From: Planctomycetota bacterium | GTDB taxonomy: Bacteria > Planctomycetota > Phycisphaerae > WQYP01 | Reading direction: 5' to 3' | Assembly: GCA_021799715.1 (NCBI GenBank) | Contig: JAJYZY010000047.1 | Location: forward strand, 1 to 16,307 | Length of the DNA: 16,307 bases | In this document: positions 15,001 to 16,307 of the stretch, piece by piece | How the letters are laid out: each line of letters opens with the position of its first letter | Position numbering within the stretch: the stretch's first letter is position 1 | Program-made: the position numbers and the translations under genes | Notes under the pieces: model-generated | What the model saw: the letters and a program-made list of their open reading frames with translations, nothing else | The model's database searches: none | Told to the model about the DNA's origin: nothing

Positions 15001-15599
15001 ATACCATTGCCACCCTGGTATCCCTGAATCTGCAATATGGTGTTCCATTGGAGGCCATTGTCCGGAAATTTGAACACATGCGGTTTGAACCCGCGGGCAT
15101 GACCACCAACGCGGATATTCCCATTGCCAAAAGCCCCATTGATTATCTCGTGCGCTGGTTGGGCATGCAGTTTATTGTCGGGTATCGTGATGCCAATTCT
15201 CCACGGCGGCAGCACGGTCATGCCGCACATGCGCCGGAACATCTGGCCGGTGCCTCTTTGGAACCCATAACGCCGATTGTTGTTCCCGCACCAAAGGCCG
15301 GCGGCAATGGTAATGGCAATGGTAAAGGCAATGGCCACCACAACCGGCTGGAAGATGGCCCCAGTGATCTTGCGGCTTCTTCAGGTTTGCAGGCTGCGGT
15401 CAACAAGGAAACCGTTGCCACTGTCCGAGCCACACCGCGTGTGACGACAAATGAGAAAAGCTCTTCCGCCAGCGCGCTGTCGCAGCAAATGGCCACCTTG
15501 ATGGGTGATGCGCCGGTTTGCAAGTGCGGCAGTATCACGGTGCGTAATGGCAGTTGCTACAAATGCCTGAATTGTGGTGAATCGCTCGGCTGTTCATAA
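12060..15599 (+). CDS. nrdJ: Vitamin B12-dependent class II ribonucleotide reductase NrdJ (1179 aa, long form)
   Basis: NrdJ reduces ribonucleotides to deoxyribonucleotides with adenosylcobalamin as radical source and needs no oxygen. Active-site residues are complete: redox Cys183 (HACFIQ) and Cys420 ([11 protein letters not shown]), and the N-x-C-x-E triad Asn407, radical-site Cys409 and Glu411 (NPCSE). The phosphate-binding loop PTGTIG begins at Pro612, followed by [21 protein letters not shown]. After about residue 860 come an acidic linker, a CTTC pair (884/887), a TSCPD domain (about 928-1045, with [20 protein letters not shown]), a Gly-Asn repeat linker and a cysteine-rich tail with Cys1154, 1156, 1166, 1169, 1172 and 1178, probably the shuttle or zinc-binding cysteines. 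The ATG at 12060 has AGGAG eight bases upstream; an in-frame ATG at 11955 lies in hairpin B and lacks one. No N-terminal ATP-cone is seen. Confidence 0.96.
   Translation: [1179 protein letters not shown]
15303..15332 (+). repeat. In-frame hexanucleotide repeat in nrdJ (Gly-Asn linker)
   Basis: Five tandem six-base units of the form GGYAAT (GGCAAT, GGTAAT, GGCAAT, GGTAAA, GGCAAT) encode residues 1082-1091, [10 protein letters not shown]. It forms a flexible linker between the TSCPD domain and the cysteine-rich tail and could vary in length between strains. Confidence 0.8.
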
Positions 15600-16049
15600 T
15601 TAACCAGCCGCGATTGATCGCACCCGGCCATTGGAGTGGCTTTCAGTTCCTAACAAGTACTGGGCACTCCGGCTTACTGCAACAAGATGGTATTGTGGGG
15701 AGCCGCGCCGCGCAGCGTGACAAAATGGGTGCCGCCCGAAGGATCGTTTGCGAGGCCTTTGCCGGCAAGCGGGCATGTGCGAACTTGACGGTGAAAATAT
15801 CCCCAAAGCGGTCATGGCCAAATGGCAATGTTGTCTTTACGACGATCATCCCGTGGCAATCCAGAATCCGCTGACGCGAAAGCCGACGGTCGCAATCTCA
15901 GATGACGCGGATGGGCGCTGATGATATGCGATGCGGGCAAAGGTCGGTGACTTTAGAAGAGAAAATTATCGCCCGCTCTCTTTATGTTTAACATCAGCGG
16001 AGGCTTATCAAGGAAGAACAAGCCGAAATTGACCACCTGAGAAATCAGT
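15600..16049. other. Gene-poor stretch after nrdJ with a doubtful 48-residue open frame
   Basis: About 450 bases without a supportable gene. The frame 15775-15921 (ATG to TGA) gives a 48-residue product with ordinary protein-like composition (MCELDGENIPKAVMAKWQC at the start, NPLTRKPTVAISDDADGR at the end), but it has no recognised domain and only a weak purine stretch upstream. It may be a small gene or a fragment of a lost one. Longer overlapping frames (15614-15874 plus, 15643-15849 minus) look like chance. I see no clear terminator for nrdJ. Confidence 0.45.
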
Positions 16050-16253
16050 ATGTTCCGAGGTACACTTGCAGTCATCGAAGCCCATGGCACCCTGGGCCAT
16101 GAGTACTTGCAAACGGTATATCAGGGTGCCATCGAACGGAAATTGAGCCGGCGCTTCGTGAACAATTATCTGCGAATATCGGCGGAATCTGCGGTTCAGA
16201 ACGGGGGAAGCGCACGCGTTGAGCACGTCAATCTGGCAACCACCACCGATTGA
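16050..16253 (+). pseudogene. Probable decayed GxxExxY-family remnant
   Basis: The first 35 codons (LAVIEAHGTLGHEYLQTVYQ, then GAIERKLSRR) resemble the N-terminal region of GxxExxY proteins, small PD-(D/E)XK-nuclease-like proteins with a pattern such as VHKTLGPGLLESVYEKAL. The His, the LG, the VY and the following Ala match, but the signature G-x-x-E-x-x-Y reads E-x-x-Q-x-x-Y here. After SRRF the similarity stops and the frame ends at 67 codons, about half the usual length, without the nuclease-core strands. The upstream sequence has an in-frame stop and no good ribosome binding site. I read this as a degraded gene. Function of intact family members is not well established. An unrelated short protein, or chance, remains possible. 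Confidence 0.4.
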
Positions 16254-16307
16254 ACATGCGGCGTGCCGCGTCGCTCTCAGGGCGAAATCATATATAGACA
16301 ATCATAT

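Noticed and set aside
16008..16301. 97-codon minus-strand frame at the right end
   Set aside because: It has no recognisable domain. The plus-strand frame across the same bases shows weak family similarity and is the better explanation.
1..16307. CRISPR arrays, insertion sequences, tRNA or rRNA genes
   Set aside because: No regularly spaced direct repeats, transposase motifs, terminal inverted repeats with target duplication, or tRNA/rRNA patterns were seen.

Overview
The window is ordinary bacterial chromosome of moderately high GC, carrying mostly single-copy housekeeping genes. Several traits fit the Planctomycetota, perhaps Phycisphaerae: a futalosine-pathway MqnD, a B12-dependent class II ribonucleotide reductase with TSCPD and cysteine-rich tails, and many orphan palindromic hairpins in roomy intergenic spaces. 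No rRNA or other marker gene is present, so this placement is an inference.

Layout. Positions 1-432 hold the 3' end of an AhpC-type peroxiredoxin, convergent with a lipoprotein of unknown function (484-1398, minus). A gene-free stretch (1399-2027) leads to a GNAT acetyltransferase (2028-2486, plus), convergent with a membrane-anchored GGDEF diguanylate cyclase (2595-3779, minus). An AqpZ-type aquaporin (4172-4861, plus) converges on mnmA (4911-6053, minus, TTG start). After another gene-free stretch comes a plus-strand run: mqnD (6549-7391), a RidA-family gene (7444-7869) and glmS (7974-9806). glmS converges on mutY (9815-10912, minus) with only 8 bases between them. dcd (11334-11888) and nrdJ (12060-15599) follow on the plus strand. 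The last 700 bases hold no intact gene, only a probable decayed GxxExxY-type remnant.

How the genes work together. dcd (dCTP to dUTP, the route to dTTP) and nrdJ (ribonucleotides to deoxyribonucleotides) form a DNA-precursor unit. The mutY-dcd intergenic region is the most information-rich part of the window. It contains a perfect DnaA box with two weaker ones, and a promoter whose -35/-10 space is filled by a good NrdR-box match. A second, weaker NrdR box lies exactly 31 bp upstream, the usual tandem arrangement for NrdR. The transcript then has a long structured leader, and between dcd and nrdJ there are three strong hairpins, two of which cannot form together. This looks like layered control of dNTP supply: repressor, possible initiator protein, and RNA structure.

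I found no defence island, CRISPR array, secondary-metabolite cluster, prophage, rRNA or tRNA. The most novel material is regulatory, not a new protein system.
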